A stretch of 64,000 bases of DNA from positions 99,933,010 to 99,997,009 of the forward strand of contig NC_071393.1 in the NCBI RefSeq assembly GCF_022682495.2. Direction: 5' to 3'. This document shows, one piece after another, positions 12,901-23,075 of the stretch (the first letter of the stretch is position 1; each line of letters starts with the position of its first letter). The notes beneath the pieces were generated by a model that was given only the letters and a program-made list of their open reading frames with translations, had not been told where the DNA came from and did not search any database. The position numbers and the translations under genes are program-made. This DNA comes from Desmodus rotundus (taxonomy: Eukaryota; Chordata; Mammalia; Chiroptera; Phyllostomidae).

Positions 12901-14155
12901 AGTTATAATTCTCATAAGAAATACATCAAACTTCTCATTAGATTGTTACAATAATGGTCTAAAGCTCTTTTTAATAAGTGAAATCTGCACAATGAAAGGA
13001 AGATAACTTGCCAGACATTCTTTGTTTCTACTACTTTAGTTGCTTCATACCAAAAGAGAGAATTGAAGAAGAAAAATCATTAAGATTCTTTTAAACTTTG
13101 AAATTCTATAAATGTACCATAGCCTGTTATAAGATTGGAAATGATCCATTATATAGAAACACATAATTTGCATTGAACTTTTTGTATGAGTTTCCCTTAC
13201 AATTCCTCAAAGAAATGGTTTACTTTTCAAGGGTGGGGACTGAAACTGCCATTTCTATACTTCTTCATAGAATATCTTATAACATATCTGTTTGACCTTG
13301 TGCTAGGTCTCCAGGCCCAGCATGGGGGCTGGGGTTCAGGAAATGTTTGTTGACCAGCTCACCTAGAAGGAGGCACAATTCTTGCCTTCTCTAAATCACT
13401 AAAGCATCACACCCATAGTTGGTTAACCTCTTAATGTCCAAGCAAAGTGGCCTCCTCTTGGTACTTGTTCTTCTTGACCTCTTCATAACTTGGTATACCA
13501 TGGGATTCAGTTTTCTGTGTTTTTCTGAGCCTTCTGTACGTGTCTCAAGGATTTTGACCATTAATCACTCCTTTAAAGGAAAATAGACCTTTCTGAAAAA
13601 GTGGGTTGATAATTATATTTTCTATATAGCACCTCAGCCTATACCCTGCCATAACTTTGACCCTTACTAAGGTGGTCTCCTAATTCTGTGTTCCTAGCTT
13701 GGAGTTCAGTCTCCCAAAGTCTTAGGGCCAGAGGTGCCTGCACCACAAGCAAGGAAAGGTCTAGGATCTTGGCTTGAAAATGAAGTAATAGTAGAACAAA
13801 ACTGGCCCAGGAATTCACCAACAGCATGGACTGGCCAAACGTGACAGCAGTGTCAGCAGTGGGACCACGGCTGGAGCAAAGTCTGGAAGTCAGGAAACCC
13901 TGCATGATACCAGATACCCTCCTACTGTTTAGTCCCACAAAGCAAAAGTAGCAGGGATGTTAAGGAACAGTGGTGGCAAGGCAACCTCCAGGGCCTGCTT
14001 TGTTGGCCTAGTCTATCTGTAAGGCACATCAGGCTCCTGGGCTCTTTATAGGCATAAGACACAGAATGGGTATGTACAGAGTAGGGAAAAGGAAGGCAGC
14101 TTTTCATGCTTAGTGGGTTCTTTAAATATTATGCTTTCATGTGATCAAAGGGACA
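12901..14155. other. Unassigned sequence
   Basis: No gene recognised. 13290-13400 ('gtgctaggtctccaggccc', 'aggaaatgtttgttgacc') may be the tail of an L2 or MIR, too weak to annotate. Confidence 0.4.
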
Positions 14156-14159
14156 AAGT

Positions 14160-14350
14160 GGTCCCTTTACTTTACAATAGCACTTATAAGGCACCAGGTG
14201 TTCTGCATGCACTATTGCATTTAATTCTCACAACAACTATATGAGATCATCATCATTCCACCAATTTTTCAGGAAACCAAAGCTTAGCAAGTTTTAATAC
14301 TTGCTCAAGCTAGCTAGAATTTGGATACAAGTCCTCATGTCCATAAACAC
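14160..14350 (-). mobile_element. MIR SINE, minus orientation
   Basis: Reverse MIR core: 'aaggcaccaggtgttctgca', 'gcatttaattctcacaacaa', 'aggaaaccaaagcttagcaa', 'acttgctcaagctagctaga', 'ggatacaagtcctcatgtcc'. Confidence 0.75.
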
Positions 14351-14364
14351 TCTCTTACAGTGCA

Positions 14365-15235
14365 TTTCAACATTCAATAGATATGTGCTAGGCACCATGT
14401 TGAACTTGAAGATGTTAAAAACATGAATTAGACAGAGTTCCTGTGCTAATGGAGTTTATTATAACTTAATAGGATAAATAGGATCCAGTCCAATAGATAT
14501 AATACAAATATCTATAGCAATGAGAGACAGAGTGAATAGTGTGACTGCAAGTATTAGAGGGAAAAAAGCATAATATGTACACCAGGAATACTGATTCATT
14601 CAGGACTGCTAGAGAAGAGAAAGCTTGAAAAGGAGGTAGGAAGGGGTACAGTCAGAATGGTTGTTTGGGGCAGATAATGGAAATTGTAAATTTCTAGTCT
14701 AGATTTGTATTCATTCCAGAGAATAATTGCTGTTTTCTAGTAGTAGGGTATTATAGAAAAAGAAGTCTAGAAGTGGTCTGCAGGGAGGATTGAAAGTGGA
14801 TTTACTTGTGTGAAAAAGGACGTTAAGGAGGCTGAGAACTCTAGCCAACATGCAAAGAACTGAATTAGGGTGGGGCAGACAGACTAAAGGGAAGGAGGTG
14901 AACGGGAAGTGAGCTTAATAAGGTTGGAAAACAAATAAATGTGGTGAATAAGTGAGAAAAGAAGTAAAAATAACTCTAAGATTTTCACACATTCTATGAT
15001 TTAAAGATGATGCTATCATTGTCAGAAATGATAACGGAATTCAGAAAGGACCTGAGGAGGAAGAAGGTTTAAAGGGACAGTGATGAGTTCAGTTTTGAAT
15101 ATATCAACATTGAAGTGTTTGCCAGAATTTCAGGGGCAAGCATCTGGTAGGAATTGAAAATGTTAGACAGATGATCCAATCAGTCAGGGCTTGATTACAG
15201 AAATGGGTGTGTCGCACACATGAAGAATCAAAGCC
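14365..15235 (-). mobile_element. L2 LINE, minus orientation
   Basis: Starts with reverse L2 3'-end phrases ('tatgtgctaggcaccatgt', 'gagttcctgtgctaatggag') and continues into the internal 3'-UTR layout ('gagttcagttttgaatatat', 'caacattgaagtg'), the reverse complement of the L2 region before its terminal repeat. An ancient fossil without coding capacity. Confidence 0.7.
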
Positions 15236-15279
15236 ACAAAAGTACCAAGGGAAAGAAACCCTTCATCCCTTCAATTAAT

Positions 15280-15603
15280 TTTTATTGAGTCCTCATTCCA
15301 TATCAAACACTGTCCCGGGCTCTAGGGATGCAATGGTGACAGAGGTCTTGCCTTCGTGGAATTTATTTTCTAGAATGTAGACTAAAAGAGAAGAAAGCTA
15401 AATGCGAAATTTTAGCCATTTACTCTTAGAGGATGGAAAGGGAAAAAAAGCAAGTCAGGGAACAGGCAGAATACTATGTCTCAGATGTCAAAGGAGGAGA
15501 AATGTCAAGAAAGAGTGGAAATACTGAAAAAAGAATTGGCTTGTTATAATTATTACATAAACATTTATTAAGTGCCTTGAACCTGCCAAACATAAAAGAG
15601 GAG
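15280..15603 (-). mobile_element. L2 LINE, minus orientation, left part
   Basis: A fresh L2 3' end ('ttaatttttattgagtcctc', 'aaacactgtcccgggctcta', 'gggatgcaatggtgacag') shows this is a separate fragment from its left neighbour. A second start appears at about 15550 ('aaacatttattaagtgcctt'), which continues beyond the SINE to the right. Confidence 0.7.
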
Positions 15604-15609
15604 AGCAGA

Positions 15610-15816
15610 AGTGCTGGCTGGTGTGTCTCAGTGGATTGAGTGCTGGCCTGTGAACCAGAAGGCCATAGTCAGGGCACATGCCTGCGTAGTGGGCCAGGTC
15701 CCCAGTAGGCAAGCACACATTGATGTACCTCTCATACATTAATCCTTCCCTCTTTTTTTCTTCCTCCTTTTCCCTTTCTCTAAGAAGTAAATAAATAAAA
15801 TCTTTAAACTAAAAAA
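15610..15816 (+). mobile_element. Ves-type SINE with deleted B box, inserted in L2
   Basis: tRNA-derived bat SINE: 'gctggctggtgtgtctcagt' (A-box region), 'cagggcacatgcctgcgtag', 'gggccaggtccccagtagg', then 'cattgatgtacctctc' and an A-rich tail ending 'aaataaataaaatct'. About 16 bases between 'gaaccagaaggcc' and 'atagtcagggc' are missing compared with the other copies here, removing the RNA polymerase III B box. Imperfect flanking repeats (gagcagaa / gaccagaa) suggest insertion into the L2. Confidence 0.85.
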
Positions 15817-16500
15817 AATAGTAGACCAGAAAGAGTCTACCCTGGGGGAGCTTACATTCCAGTAAAAGGAGGCAAAAGTAAACTTATTAAGCAAGATAAT
15901 TATTCACTGTCATAAGTACCCATAAAGAAATAAACAGGATGAAGCAATGAGGGGAAGCTGGAGAGAGGGAGACGTCTTTATAGGGCTGCCAGGTGCGACC
16001 TCTTAAAGAAGTGACATCTGAACTGAAACCTGAGGATAGTCAGCTATTCCAGAGCAGTGGAAGGAGTGTTCTAGGCAGAAACAAACAAGTACATAATTGT
16101 GGAGTCATTAGAAAAGGTCATTAGAGGAACATAGGGAAGGACGGTGTGTCTGGAGCCCACTAAACAGGCAGAAGACTGGTATGATATGAGGCTGGACAAA
16201 CCACCACCAGTGGTCCAGCAGAGAGAAGACACACCTTGGCCTTGATTGCTAACAAAGAATATAAGGAAAGAGTCAGACTTAGAATTAGAATCAGTAGAAT
16301 TTGTTGAGAGATTAACCATGGGAGATGAAGGAAAGGGGGAGTCAAAGATGACTCTGCTTCTCTGCTTCAGTAATCAGGTGGATAATGGTGCCACATATTT
16401 TGATGTGAAAGACTGGGAGGGAAATACATTAGAGGGCAAAGAGCTCCATTTTGGATATGTAAAGTTTAAGATACCTAGGTAAATATTATGTTGATTGCCA
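15817..16500 (-). mobile_element. L2 LINE, minus orientation, right part
   Basis: Continues the element split by the SINE: 'gggggagcttacattccag', 'aagaagtgacatctgaactg', 'aaacctgaggatag', and later 'gagtcaaagatgactctgc', 'tcaggtggataatggtgcca' and 'tttggatatgtaaagtttaa', all in reverse L2 order. Confidence 0.72.
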
Positions 16501-17008
16501 AATATGGGTTTGGGCAATAAGGAGGCCACTGGTTTGTAATTGGAACTGTGGTCCGTGGTAGTTCTGTGGTTATAGCCTCATAGCCACTTCCTGTCCAGCT
16601 TCAACAGAAAGTCTCTGTGGAGGATCTGATAAGTGTGACGTGGCCCAATGCCCAAGTGCTAACGTACTCCTACTGCTGGACCTTACCTGTCACATTCCCA
16701 TTCTTGTGGCTGGTGGGCAGTGGGGCTGAAGAAAGTACACAGGGTATATTACCAGAAAGAAGCTAGAAGGATATGCTACCCAGACAACAAAAACCACCAC
16801 CAAATGCAGAAGAGTTGGCCCTGCTTTTGCCCATATAGCAACTTTTTTTTTTCAAAATACAACAATCTTTATTTGCTTCATGAATCACAAAAGCCACACT
16901 ACAAAATGATAGCTCTATGTAGGCATCTTTGCCAGAATAAGATGACTGATGATGCAGCCAGTTGCCACCCCTAAGTGATTCCCACTTAGAGACAGAAAGA
17001 CTAAATAA
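16501..17008. other. Unassigned sequence
   Basis: About 500 bases with no recognised repeat or exon. Short frames only. Confidence 0.4.
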
Positions 17009-17102
17009 GTTGGCTACTTGATCTAAGTGTTCATTTACTTACTCATTAAACAAGTATATATGAGGTACTTAACATGTGACAGGAGATTTGGGAGATAAAT
17101 AT
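17009..17102 (-). mobile_element. L2 LINE 3' end, minus orientation, split by mariner
   Basis: 'tgttcatttacttactcatt', 'aaacaagtatatatgaggta' and 'gagatttgggagataaatat' form another reverse L2 3' end, which stops at the mariner remnant. Confidence 0.55.
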
Positions 17103-17336
17103 ATAGTATCCAGAAAGTATCCATCTATATAAAATAAAAAATAGAGACATTTATTGAAGAAGATACAAGATGTAAGAAACATTGTACACAGGACAATGAT
17201 GCCTCAGTCCCCTTCAAAGTAGGCATATTGGGACCTCACATAGTTCTCCTAGTTGCCATCAGCTGCCCCATTATATTTTCCTGGATCTCCTCGATGGTCT
17301 GAAATCTCTTCCCTCTCAAAGGTGAAGACTGAGGTA
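17103..17336 (-). mobile_element. Tc1/mariner remnant with transposase C-terminus, minus strand
   Basis: The left end 'gtatccagaaagtatcc' looks like a mariner terminal repeat. Read on the minus strand, the segment gives a decayed C-terminal mariner transposase: 'GKRFQTIEEIQEN', 'QLMATRRT', 'LKGTEASLSCVQ', 'LVSSSINVSIF', with at least two in-frame stops. Only about 230 bases remain and the 5' two thirds of the element are absent. It sits inside an older L2. Confidence 0.75.
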
Positions 17337-18135
17337 AGGTTATAGAATGGTCAAAATATCTGTTGAACTGAATTCTAAATTTGTATTACGAAGTAGTAGC
17401 ATATAGGGGTTAAAGGTCCATTGGGGCTAGATGATAGAGAGTCTTGAATGCTAGGTTCTGGATCAAGTAAGACCCACCTTGGTGTTTGAGAAGGAATGGC
17501 AGGATGCAAGCAGTGTCTCAGGAAGTCGAATCAGTAGTAAATTGGGGAAGCATTAGAGGTGAGGAGGAGTCAAGAGGTCACCACACCTTCTGTGCATGAG
17601 TGCTAGTGCTGAGCTAGGGAGAAGATGGTGTCACTAGGGAAGAAAGGGTGGAAGAAAGAGGGTATGAAGAAATGTTTGGACGGGAGGAAGGGAGGCTGGG
17701 AAGAGTTTCAGAGAGGCAGGAAAAGAGAAAATAGTCAAAAGTGACTGAGATTTTGAACTTAATAAAATTAAAAAAGGCAGCTTTACTATAAAAACTGGAA
17801 GGTCTGGTGGTTTGGGGAAGACATGACTAGTTGATTTTAGACATGGTTTATTGATTTGGAGGCACCAAGGGGACAGCCTGAGTAGATTTTCAGCAGTGGG
17901 TTGGGCATGTGGAATTGGAACCAGGAAAGCCAATGGATTGGAGACAGGCCTTCAGGTTGGTAGGCGAGCTCTGAAGGTGTGGAAGTGGAAAAGATTACTG
18001 GGCAGAAAGGGCTGAGGGGAGGGGTGAGGTCAGAGCCTTGGGAAGCACATTTAGAAAGGAACTGGGCAGTGACAGGAGTCAGAGCAGGAGTCTGAGGGGA
18101 GGTCAGAGGTCAAAAGGGAGAACGTGGTTGTGATG
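17337..18135 (-). mobile_element. L2 LINE, minus orientation, continuation
   Basis: 'gatgatagagagtcttgaat', 'gatcaagtaagacccac', 'gggaagcacatttagaaag' and 'gtcagagccttgggaag' match reverse L2 internal phrases. Strongly diverged and possibly made of several fragments. Confidence 0.5.
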
Positions 18136-18589
18136 GAAGCCCAAGAATGATCAACCAAATCTTTCACGTTGCTTATCCTGATTTCAGAGAAACAGTTACC
18201 TTGTGGCAAGTTGAAAACATGTCTTTTATCCTTACTCAACTCGCAGGGGCAGATTCGTAAGCTGAGTAGTGATTACATGCAAAATGTGCAGCATGCCATC
18301 ATTTAAGGAAAATTTGGCACTCTGGTTGGGAAGTGCATTTGTCACATGAGTCAGAGTAAAAATCTCGCTGCCTCTCAAAGAGGACAGGCCCTGACCCCAC
18401 AGGCAGGTCTGGACTGCTTTGGGGCTTCCTTCCTGACTCTATTCAGAAATGGAGTGGGAGCTGGAAGAAAGAGAGCCACGAAACTTGAGATTCAGAGAAA
18501 GGAAGTTCACACAGAGGCAGATTGGAGGCATGAGTTATTTAGGGAAAAGGAGGATTTTGTGGTAGAGAAACTGAAAACCACATCTAGAA

Positions 18590-18595
<6 letters not shown>
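18136..18595. other. Unassigned sequence
   Basis: No recognisable gene or repeat. The 95-codon frame running into the CT repeat is a chance opening. Confidence 0.4.

Positions 18596-18627
<32 letters not shown>
18596..18627. repeat. (CT)n microsatellite
   Basis: About sixteen uninterrupted CT units. Confidence 0.97.
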
Positions 18628-18630
<3 letters not shown>

Positions 18631-18839
18631 TAGGAAGAGGGAAAAATTGAAAATAAAAATTTGAAAATTAAAAGGGGAATTAAAATATAAAACGATGTCA
18701 GGTATTTAACTTAGTACATTCTAACCCCTCATTAAGAAACGTGCATGTTACATTATATGTGAATTGCCCACTTTTAAAAATAACTAAAAGTCACTGATTT
18801 ATAATTGAGAACAAAATGCACACTGAACTTAGAAACAAA

Positions 18840-19360
18840 AAAAAGTACAAAGAAAAAAATCAGGTTACCTCTGATTTCTAACACAGAGAACCTCTTGTTA
18901 AATGTTGGTGTATAGTATAGAATTCCACTGTAATTGGACAATTAGGCTATTTTTAATCATTTACTTCTATAAACATCATTATGATGAATATCATCATACC
19001 TTCATTTTTGAATACTTGTTTGAATATTTACTTACCATCAATCCCTTTAAGTAGATTTGTTGGGCAAAAGGAGAATTTTTAAAGCTTTTGATAAATACTG
19101 CCAGATTAGTCTTCCAATAATTATATAAATTTGATCCTCTGCCAGCAATGTAACACAGTGTCTATTTTTCCCACATTCTCACCAAATCTTTTATATTAAT
19201 TGGTATTTCACTAAATACACAGCTTGGTTGAGCTTTTCCCCAAATATTATTGACCATTACTATTTCTTCTTTTATGAATTGCTTGTATGTCTTTTGCCTA
19301 TTTTTCTTTTCAGGGATGTTCATCTTTATCTTATTTTTATTGTTGTCTTTTTAGTCCTCA
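18840..19360 (-). mobile_element. Old L1 LINE, minus orientation, left part
   Basis: Antisense ORF2 3' landmarks in order: 'tttgttgggcaaaagg', 'ataaatactgccagattag', 'ctgccagcaatgtaacac', 'cccacattctcaccaaatct', 'tgtatgtcttttgcctattt'. No frame survives. It is split by the SINE on its right. Confidence 0.8.
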
Positions 19361-19579
19361 TCCAAGGTTATGTTTATTGATTTTAGAGAGAGAGGAGGGG
19401 GCGCGAGGAAGAGAGAGAGAAACAAACATTGATATGAGAGAGAAACATCGATTGCCTCCGTACGAGCCCCAACCAGGGATTGAACCCACAACCTAGGTAT
19501 GTGCCCTGACCAGAAATCACACCTGCAACATTTTGGTGTATGGGATGATGCTCCAACCAACTGAGCCACCCAGCCGGGA
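19361..19579 (-). mobile_element. Ves-related SINE, minus orientation, inside L1
   Basis: Reverse tRNA-derived SINE: 'ttattgattttagagagaga', 'acattgatatgagagagaaa', 'ccccaaccagggattgaacc', 'gtatgtgccctgaccagaaa', ending 'ccaactgagccacccagcc'. The body differs from the other Ves copies (extra 'catcgattgcctcc', altered centre), suggesting an older subfamily. It interrupts the old L1, which resumes on the right. Confidence 0.85.
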
Positions 19580-19965
19580 CTTTTTCTTATTCTTTAAGTT
19601 TTTTATATAGTAAAAATGTTCACTCTTTAATCTGTCCCATACATTACAAATATTCATAATTTTTATCTTTAGTGTTTGAATTTAGTTTTTTAATGTACAG
19701 AAACATTAAAAATTTTTAAATGTATATATAGTTAAATATGTCAATAGCTATGGTTTCTGCTATGTATCTTATACTTAAAAAGTCTTCCCTACCACAAGTT
19801 TGAAAAAATTCACCTATATTTCTTATAGTTTTTCAGTTTTTAAAAGATATGTATGTATATATGCATATGTGCATGTGTTTTATAAAAAGACTTTGACCCA
19901 TGTGGATTTTATTTTTGTATTTTGTATTTTTGTATGTGAATAGTAAATTAACTAGCATTAGCACA
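19580..19965 (-). mobile_element. Old L1 LINE, minus orientation, right part
   Basis: Continues the antisense L1 ('ttctttaagttttttatata', 'aaagtcttccctaccacaag', 'cccatgtggattttattttt'). Confidence 0.6.
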
Positions 19966-20204
19966 GCATATAACAAACTTTGTTCTTAGGACATTTGTTC
20001 AGAAAGATACAAATTGATGAAAAATGGGTCCTAAAATCAATTAAGATTGGACTGAGTCCCATACTATAATGCTTCTTTTAGGAATCAGTAATAACCATTA
20101 TCAATCTACTAAGGAATCCTGATTAATTTCAACTTGAGGCTTTACAAATGTATTTGAGTGTGGGACACTTTCTTTGCAACTCAACTACTAAATTCAAACA
20201 AATA

Positions 20205-20345
20205 TTTATTACATGTCTGATATTTTCAAACATATAGAATTATAGGGACCTAAGATGAGCAAGATATCATTCTTATCCTTCAAAATCTTAAAACCAAAAG
20301 GGAATAATAGTCACTGTTAGAAGTGGACAAACTCTTTAGGGTTCA
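20205..20345 (-). mobile_element. L2 LINE 3' end, minus orientation
   Basis: 'aaatatttattacatgtctg', 'gggacctaagatgagcaaga' and 'ttcttatccttcaaaatctt' follow the reverse L2 3'-end layout. The element is broken by the L1 to its right and seems to resume near 20905. Confidence 0.6.
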
Positions 20346-20384
20346 TCAACTGAATATGCAGAAGGATGGAGGAAAGGGAAAGGT

Positions 20385-20855
20385 CAAACAGCCTAAGTGC
20401 CCATCAGTAGATGAATAGATTAAAAAACCTGTGGTTCTTCTACACAATGGAATACTATGTAGCAGAAAGAAGAAGGAATTCCTACCCTTTGTGGCAGCAT
20501 GGGTGGAACTGGAGAACATTATGCTAAGGGAAATAAGCCAGTTGGTGAAAGACAAATACCATATGATCTCACTTGTAAGAGGAATCTAATGAACAAAATA
20601 AAGTAACAAGCAAAACAGAACTAGAAACATGGAAACAGGGAACAGACTGACAGCTGCTGAAGGGAAGGGGTGGGGGGATTGAGGAAAGAAGGGGAAGAAA
20701 GTAGTCAAAGAATATGTATGAATGACCCATGTACATGGACAATGCTGTGGGGATAGACTGTGGGAGCAGGGGGTGGGGTGGGACAGATGAGGGCAAAGGG
20801 GGAAAATTGGGAGAACTGTAACGGAATACACAAGGGAAAAAAAAAAGAGTCCCAG
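20385..20855 (+). mobile_element. 5'-truncated L1, ORF2 tail and 3' UTR
   Basis: ORF2 C-terminal landmarks ('taagtgcccatcagtagatg', 'cacaatggaatactatgtag', 'gcatgggtggaactggagaa', 'ataccatatgatctcac') are followed by the bat L1 3' UTR ('gaatgacccatgtacatgga', G-rich runs, 'ttgggagaactgtaacggaa') and an A tail at about 20840. Insertion split a reverse L2. Confidence 0.9.
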
Positions 20856-20904
20856 TGACCGGACCAGCAGATGATACCATGTTGGGTCTGGATGTGCTCA
20901 GCTT

Positions 20905-21290
20905 GAGCTAACAGTGGTACACCCAACCGAGGGCAATGAAATATGTACAACTCAAGTTTAGGTGAGAAGAACAGAGGTATAGATTTGGAAGACATCAGCA
21001 TAGAGAAGATACATAAAACTCTTGGGGTAGATTCATGCTATGAGAAAGAAGAGCAGAGAGCCACAATGTGACCCCTGGGGTGTGGCTACATTTAGGGAGC
21101 AGCAAGAAGAGCTAGGGGAAGGAAAAAGATGATGGCATGAGAGAGGAAGGAGGAGAGTCTTGAATAAATTTAGAGGTCCTTGGAATAGGTTTGTTTCACA
21201 GGATCATTCTGAGATAATTTATTAAAAATTAATTGATAATTTCCTGGATGAGAAGCTTGGAACAGAGGGTCAACTGACTTGCTCAGGGGA
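20905..21290 (-). mobile_element. L2 LINE, minus orientation
   Basis: 'gatttggaagacatcagcat', 'gacccctggggtgtggctac' and 'gagagtcttgaataaattt' match reverse L2 internal phrases. Probably the other part of the element beginning near 20205. Confidence 0.55.
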
Positions 21291-22284
21291 CCACCATGAA
21301 TCATCAGCTGTAAATCTGTCCACCACATATGACATACAACTGAAATGCAGAAGCTGAGAAAGGAAAGAAAATCGAAATTCTAAAAATATGTACAGGAACT
21401 ACATCGTTTAAAAATGAAAAGAATTTAAAATACCTGGTTGTAATTTCAAAATTGTCACGACTCCAAATGAAATTGACCTCTCTGCTTTGGGAAAGGAGAA
21501 GCAAACAGACTACTGGCTGAGAGAATGGGTGGTGGTGGGTACTCCATGAACTGGGACTGAGGTTAGTGGTCAACTCTAGTGTTGAAGGGTGGTGAGTGGG
21601 CAGGAGACTTTACTAATAATGAGTAAAACCCCAACAACCTCCTTAAAGAGTTGACAGAGTCACGGAATGGTAGGGTTTGTGAGAAATGTTTGAGAAACCA
21701 TAGGCAGAGGAATCACAGATTCTGATGTGGGAATTGAACATTCAGCTGGGTCACAAATAAAACACACTTCCACTTGAAACTGTTCTCATGGTTTCCATAG
21801 GGGCATCTTCTCTGGTTTATTTCCTTTCTCTTTGGTTGCTTATTCTTTGTATTCTCTTTCTCTCTTCCCATTCCTTAAATTCCATGTTCACAGACCTGGT
21901 ACTCTAAGTCCAAGTATCACCTCTTCTGTCTGTAGAATCAGTTACTTAAATTATTTCTGGAAGATGTTTTCATCCTGTCTCTGTTCAGTGTTTTTCCTTT
22001 GCCAATAATCAAAACCAACATCCTCAGTCCTCTACTCCCAACTACCACCATCTGCAGACACATTTCCTCAGGGTGTGGGAATGCAGACAGAGCCAGTGTC
22101 TAGGGATGACCCTGGTACTGGCAGAGGCAATGGGGCATGCACCTCAGCTAAGCCACCATGTCCAACTTATCACCCTCACTCAGCCTCTCTTGCCCAGACC
22201 CTGGATTATTATCAGTGCCTCCAAAGCTCTTTGATACCAGTTTAATTTTTGAAGTGGATCTTCAACACCAATCAAGGAATAGCT
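21291..22284. other. Unassigned sequence
   Basis: About 1 kb with no gene or repeat I can name. 21780-22060 is pyrimidine-rich. Confidence 0.4.
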
Positions 22285-22470
22285 GACATTATAGTTAACA
22301 TTCATTGATTATTTACTATGTGTTAGTCACTGTTGTAAAAAAAATTATATGCATTAATGGATTTAATCCATTATTAACTCCTCTTTAAAGATGGGGAAAC
22401 TAAGAAGTTAAATAATTTGCCCAGTTAGTAAGTGGAGGAGTAGCGTTCAGCCCAAGCAGTCTAACTCCTG
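22285..22470 (-). mobile_element. MIR SINE, minus orientation
   Basis: 'ttaacattcattgattattt', 'actatgtgttagtcactgtt', 'gatggggaaactaagaagtt', 'aataatttgcccagttagta' are the reverse MIR core and tail. Confidence 0.8.
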
Positions 22471-22649
22471 AGATGGTATTAAAAAAGCTGGGCAGAGGGA
22501 GAGGAACACAGTGTTCAGAACACACAGATGATTCAGGCAGTGGCAAGAGATGGAGTTGGGTGTAAATCCAAAGGGATGGATACAATAAGTCAGGTATGGG
22601 CAGGGAAGCAAAGACTTCCATCTGCTAGAAAGTGACCTGATCACTTTGA

Positions 22650-23075
22650 CCCAATTGTCCTGCCTGCCCATCCTTCTTGCTTCTTGCTGCTCGCTTCTGG
22701 AAAGCCCTTTCTGTCCCATTGCCCTCTCCACACTGTGTCTAGCCCCGGGAAACCCCCTCTAGGCTTCACTACACTCACTTTACCCAACCACCCATCACAC
22801 TTACAGGTATTTCACCACTTATTTAAATAGGTAACTCTACCTATTTAAACTCTACCTAGTTACCTAATAGGTAACTCTACTCTAAAGGACTGCTTTATAT
22901 TGTTTCTTAGCAGTTTCATGTGTTTCTGCTTATTCCTCCAAATCAGTGAGTGGTTTCAAAGTCAAGGACCATGTCTTAGGTACAGTCCTTCATTAGTTCC
23001 CCTTCCTATCTTCTTTTATCCCCTCATAAAGCTGACCACATAAAAGGCATTCAATGAAGACTTGTTTACTTAAAT
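22650..23075 (+). mobile_element. L2-like LINE 3' region, plus orientation, with internal hairpins
   Basis: Pyrimidine-rich 3'-UTR type sequence ends in an L2-like tail: 'caaagtcaaggaccatgtct', 'aaaaggcattcaatgaagac'. A compound inverted-repeat cluster lies inside it at 22822-22880, described in the findings. Confidence 0.5.
22822..22880. repeat. Paired perfect hairpins (inverted repeat cluster)
   Basis: Stem 1: 12 bp (22822-22833 with 22838-22849, arm 'tttaaataggta') and a 4-base loop. Stem 2: 9 bp (22858-22866 with 22868-22876, arm 'agttaccta') and a 1-base loop. The 15-mer 'aataggtaactctac' also occurs twice directly, at 22826 and 22866. The arms are exact in otherwise diverged DNA. Confidence 0.9.

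Noticed and set aside
20569..21001. Overlapping minus-strand frames of 81-103 codons
   Set aside because: They are antisense readings of the G-rich L1 3' UTR, giving proline/serine/phenylalanine-rich shadows.
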